From contig NZ_JBEFZF010000002.1 of assembly GCF_046524175.1 (NCBI RefSeq), forward strand, positions 496,001 through 560,000: a DNA stretch of 64,000 nucleotides, read 5' to 3'. Below the pieces are notes generated by a model. That model searched no databases. It was given only the letters and a program-made list of their open reading frames with translations, and had not been told where the DNA came from. Origin of the DNA: Spongiivirga sp046524175 (GTDB taxonomy: Bacteria > Bacteroidota > Bacteroidia > Flavobacteriales > Flavobacteriaceae). The position numbers and the translations under genes were made by a program. Shown in pieces: positions 63,580-64,000 of this stretch (position 1 is its first letter; every line of letters starts with the position of its first letter).

Positions 63580-64000
63580 ATGCAAGGAAAAAATACTTAT
63601 AATACAATTTGCTCTTACTGCGGTGTTGGTTGTGGAGTTACGGTCACAACAGACTCTAAAGGATCAATTTCTGTAAAAGGAAATCAAAACTATCCTGTTA
63701 ACAAAGGGATGCTTTGTTCAAAGGGTAAGAATCTAAACTATGTCGCTCAGGATACTTCCGATCGCATACTACATCCAGCCATGCGATGGAGTCGAAGCCA
63801 TGCGATGCAACGTGTAGATTGGGATACCGCTTTTAAGCGAGCTGCTGCCGTTTTTAAAAGTATTATCAAAAAGCACGGACCCGATAGTGTTGGGTTTTAT
63901 GTATCTGGCCAGTGTTTGACTGAAGAGTATTATTTAGTCAACAAACTCACCAAGGGATTTATTGGGACCAATAACATTGACACGAATTCTCGTCTGTGTA
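63580..64000 (+). CDS. nasA: Assimilatory nitrate reductase, molybdopterin catalytic subunit (5' part; continues past the window)
   Basis: 140 codons are present from ATG 63580 to the edge. C11-x2-C14-x3-C18 (CSYCGVGC) and C46 (MLCSKG) bind a [4Fe-4S] cluster; KGNQNYPVNKGMLCSKGKNLNYV, DRILHPAMR and VDWDTAFKRAAAVF are typical of the NasA/NarB type. No twin-arginine signal is present, so it is cytoplasmic and assimilatory, not periplasmic NapA. It would reduce nitrate from the ABC importer to nitrite for NirBD. Its promoter carries the paired TACGTA boxes. Confidence 0.93.
   Translation, partial: MQGKNTYNTICSYCGVGCGVTVTTDSKGSISVKGNQNYPVNKGMLCSKGKNLNYVAQDTSDRILHPAMRWSRSHAMQRVDWDTAFKRAAAVFKSIIKKHGPDSVGFYVSGQCLTEEYYLVNKLTKGFIGTNNIDTNSRLC

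Noticed and set aside
1..64000. tRNA, rRNA, CRISPR arrays, transposases, integrases
   Set aside because: Gaps between genes were read on both strands; none showed tRNA arms, regularly spaced repeats or mobile-element genes.

Overview
This window reads as chromosomal DNA of a marine-type member of the Flavobacteriaceae (Bacteroidota). The sequence evidence is low GC, almost no Shine-Dalgarno sites, promoters with the TAnnTTTG -7 box, the gliding genes gldD and gldE, TonB-dependent receptors with CarboxypepD-like N-termini, DUF5689 and DUF4270 lipoproteins, and an atpD-atpC pair separated from the rest of the ATP synthase operon. No rRNA, tRNA, CRISPR array, transposase or phage gene was recognised. 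The left edge cuts a TonB-dependent receptor and the right edge cuts an assimilatory nitrate reductase.

Layout. 1-6.2 kb is the variable part: a receptor tail, a DUF5689/lamin-tail lipoprotein, a two-gene module of unknown function (2701-4468), a decayed copy of the 3' end of the DUF5689 gene (about 4566-4733), and an unknown gene paired with an XRE-type regulator (4862-5885), with strong palindromes on both sides of that pair. 6.2-14.7 kb is core: VOC protein, gldD, gldE, ssb, a methyltransferase, mutY, then HU, a 29-residue COX24/mS38-like basic protein, rng behind a chain of hairpins, recX, and a cupin/JmjC-like protein. 14.8-21.0 kb is a biotin cluster (bioF, bioD, bioA, a ketoacyl synthase, bioB) with a Coa1-like gene on the opposite strand and repeats between genes. 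21-27.8 kb holds DUF2975 plus a Cro-like regulator, an M61 peptidase coupled to an acetyltransferase, atpC/atpD and a sterol-desaturase-type membrane hydroxylase. 27.8-37 kb (minus strand) holds a TonB-dependent receptor with an SGNH hydrolase lipoprotein, glmS, a DUF4270 lipoprotein and a one-domain glycogen-synthase-like protein. 37-49.5 kb holds panC, panD, an LPG-synthase-type membrane protein, an esterase-fold protein with an altered nucleophile elbow, a cytoplasmic THI5-like protein, radA, a small exported protein, an aldo/keto reductase, an OmpA lipoprotein, xth, two paralogous small beta-barrels and glyS.

49.6-64 kb is a complete nitrate and nitrite assimilation locus. A minus-strand operon runs nirB, nirD, DUF4202, a NarX-like sensor kinase, siroheme synthase and a small unknown gene. 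Divergently come cobA (SUMT), an ABC nitrate importer (binding lipoprotein, permease, two ATPases), an outer-membrane porin, a NarL-type response regulator and the molybdopterin nitrate reductase. Together they would pass nitrate through the outer membrane, import it, reduce it to nitrite and ammonium, and make the siroheme that NirB needs. Three promoters in this locus (nirB/cobA, nrtA, nitrate reductase) carry TACGTA boxes as pairs exactly 10 bp apart. This looks like the operator of the local two-component system and is the strongest undescribed signal I see here. Second-tier signals are the 2.7-5.9 kb accessory island, the hairpin chain ahead of rng, the 5'-terminal hairpin of atpD, the Asp-for-Ser esterase and the NrtC-like ATPase without its H-loop histidine.
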